Assembly: GCA_002825465.1 (NCBI GenBank)
Contig: PJER01000015.1
Span: 1-53,315 of the forward strand
Direction of reading: 5' to 3'
DNA length: 53,315 bases
Source: Candidatus Thorarchaeota archaeon MP8T_1
Lineage (GTDB): Archaea; Asgardarchaeota; Thorarchaeia; Thorarchaeales; Thorarchaeaceae
In this document: positions 52,514 to 53,315 of the stretch, one piece after another
Layout of the letters: the number at the start of each line of letters is the position of its first letter
Numbering within the stretch: the stretch's first letter is position 1
The notes under the pieces: generated by a model
Database searches by the model: none
Told to the model about the DNA's origin: nothing
What the model saw: only the letters and a program-made list of their open reading frames with translations
Made by a program: the position numbers and the translations under genes

Positions 52514-52981
52514 CTATTTAGACTTAAGTATGTAAAGAATTTCCTCCTCAAGAGTCTCCTTTACAATTGGCTTTTCTTTAAATGTACCAACTTTATTACC
52601 TTGAGAATCAAAGAATATTATCCATGGAATTGCTTTTGCACCCCATTCATTAATCTCTGGTGGTGACGGTGGAACTCGCCACTGTACATCAGGATTCAAT
52701 GGGTCTGACTTGATTGTTCCGAAGACCATTGCATTGAGTCCTGCTTTTTCTTCAAGATGAAGCAAAGGTGGCATAGCTCTCTTACAATCTCCGCACCATG
52801 GGGCTGAGAATATCACAGCTTTGTAGTCTTTTAAAATGCCTGCTAATTCTTCAACAACCTCATCATTCAAGTTGTATTCTTCATAAGCCTCCATTACGAT
52901 ATCTTTGTCTTTATCGTCGAGAGCATCAATGTAACCCTTGACATTAGTAGTTCGCTTCTTAATATTCTCAAAGTCTATCAT
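52514..52981 (-). CDS. Thioredoxin-fold protein with WCGDC motif
   Basis: The 155-residue protein has an N-terminal helical region (about 50 residues) and a thioredoxin domain with VIFSAPWCGDCKRAMPP (active Cys63 and Cys66) and the cis-Pro loop AIPWIIFFD. It is cytoplasmic. WCGDC resembles the bacterial thioredoxin-like protein family that acts in disulfide exchange; the partner is unknown. The ATG at 52981 is favoured over GTG 52993 because a TATA-like TTTATTGC lies about 30 bases upstream. The membrane protein gene follows. Confidence 0.85.
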   Translation of the reverse strand: MIDFENIKKRTTNVKGYIDALDDKDKDIVMEAYEEYNLNDEVVEELAGILKDYKAVIFSAPWCGDCKRAMPPLLHLEEKAGLNAMVFGTIKSDPLNPDVQWRVPPSPPEINEWGAKAIPWIIFFDSQGNKVGTFKEKPIVKETLEEEILYILKSK

Positions 52982-53103
52982 AGTTATTGGCACGGTTTAT
53001 GAATGCAATAAAATCCTTCGATAGGTCAAATTCAACATCCTAATAACCCTGATAAATAGGTAAACCCCACTTTACAACTAGGGACTAATGCGCAGGTGAT
53101 TAC

Positions 53104-53315
53104 TTGGCGGCAGAACTATACAAAGCAATCATTGTTGGGGCTCCATCTGTTGGTAAATCAAGTCTTGTCAGACGATACCAAACAGGCGAGTTTAGAGAGA
53201 CTCATACTGCAACTGTCGCCGCGGATTTGAGCGCAATCCAATTTGATTTTCCAACCGGTCCAAAGTTGAGTTGGTCTTTTTTGATGCAGAAGATTCAGGG
53301 GGTCTCAATGGATGG
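53104..53315 (+). CDS. Ras/Rab-like small GTPase, 5' part, probable frameshift
   Basis: The frame runs to the right edge. It has the P-loop GAPSVGKSSL at residues 11-20, then RRYQTGEF and a switch I region with THTATVAADLSA. After residue 55 the frame reads WSFLMQKIQG, which makes no sense for the family. One extra T in the T-run at 53277-53282 would give WSFFDAEDSGGLNGW, a plausible second strand and G3 loop. So a one-base deletion (error or true mutation) is likely. The start is TTG with AGGTGA four bases upstream; an ATG at 53089 runs into a stop. Such GTPases are abundant in Asgard archaea. Confidence 0.75.
   Translation, partial: MAAELYKAIIVGAPSVGKSSLVRRYQTGEFRETHTATVAADLSAIQFDFPTGPKLSWSFLMQKIQGVSMD

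Noticed and set aside
1..53315. Mobile elements, CRISPR arrays, tRNA or rRNA genes
   Set aside because: No transposase or integrase motifs, no regularly spaced direct repeats and no tRNA consensus found by reading.

Overview
The window looks like chromosomal DNA of an Asgard-type archaeon. The evidence is archaeal-style TATA boxes upstream of many genes, strong Shine-Dalgarno (SD) sites with frequent TTG and GTG starts, surface proteins held by a C-terminal membrane helix behind a Thr-rich linker, and a Ras/Rab-like small GTPase starting at the right edge. The codon and base composition is moderately AT-rich by eye. A Thorarchaeota-like lineage is my inference; there is no rRNA or other phylogenetic marker here. 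I see no tRNA, rRNA, CRISPR array, transposase or phage gene.

Layout. 1-9.4 kb: the start of an unidentified minus-strand gene, then a peptide ABC importer. Its solute-binding protein (582-2453) is separated from its permease/ATPase genes (4752-9351) by two oxygen/peroxide defence genes, a flavodiiron protein and a rubrerythrin. 9.4-12.8 kb: four unrecognised genes, three of them membrane proteins, and a divergent N-acetylornithine-type carbamoyltransferase. 13-19.4 kb: two paralogous orphan DppD-like ATPases, one intact and one with decayed signature and switch-His motifs, interleaved with a DUF362 ferredoxin-like protein and two acyltransferase-3 membrane enzymes. 19.5-24.1 kb: a probable catabolic cluster (MFS transporter, C45-type Ntn hydrolase, dihydrodipicolinate-synthase/dehydratase family protein, amidohydrolase). 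24.2-27.6 kb: a short citrate-synthase-like protein, a bacterial-type GAPDH and another MFS transporter. 27.7-34.3 kb: a second complete peptide ABC importer on the minus strand, in order binding protein, DppB, DppC, DppD, DppF, with a terminator between the binding protein and the permeases. 34.4-41.3 kb: a hypothetical protein, an M20 peptidase, two tandem DUF4139 proteins and a solo membrane histidine kinase. 41.4-42.6 kb: two small unknown genes flanking a candidate structured RNA. 42.7-46.9 kb: a GPH-type sugar symporter beside a GH38 alpha-mannosidase. 47.0-50.9 kb: two large surface proteins (kelch propeller; repeat-rich propeller plus Ig-like modules). 50.9-53.3 kb: rubredoxin, an acidic-tailed membrane protein, a thioredoxin-fold protein and the small GTPase.

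Taken together the genes suggest an anaerobic organotroph that lives on peptides and sugars: two oligopeptide importers, an intracellular M20 peptidase, an alpha-mannosidase with a sugar symporter, and an O2-scavenging set (flavodiiron protein, rubrerythrin, rubredoxin). The least ordinary points are the intact/degenerate ATPase pair, the extra membrane domains fused to both DppC subunits, the coiled-coil insert in one DppD, the carbamoyltransferase with an altered active-site motif, and the candidate RNA at 41830-41915.
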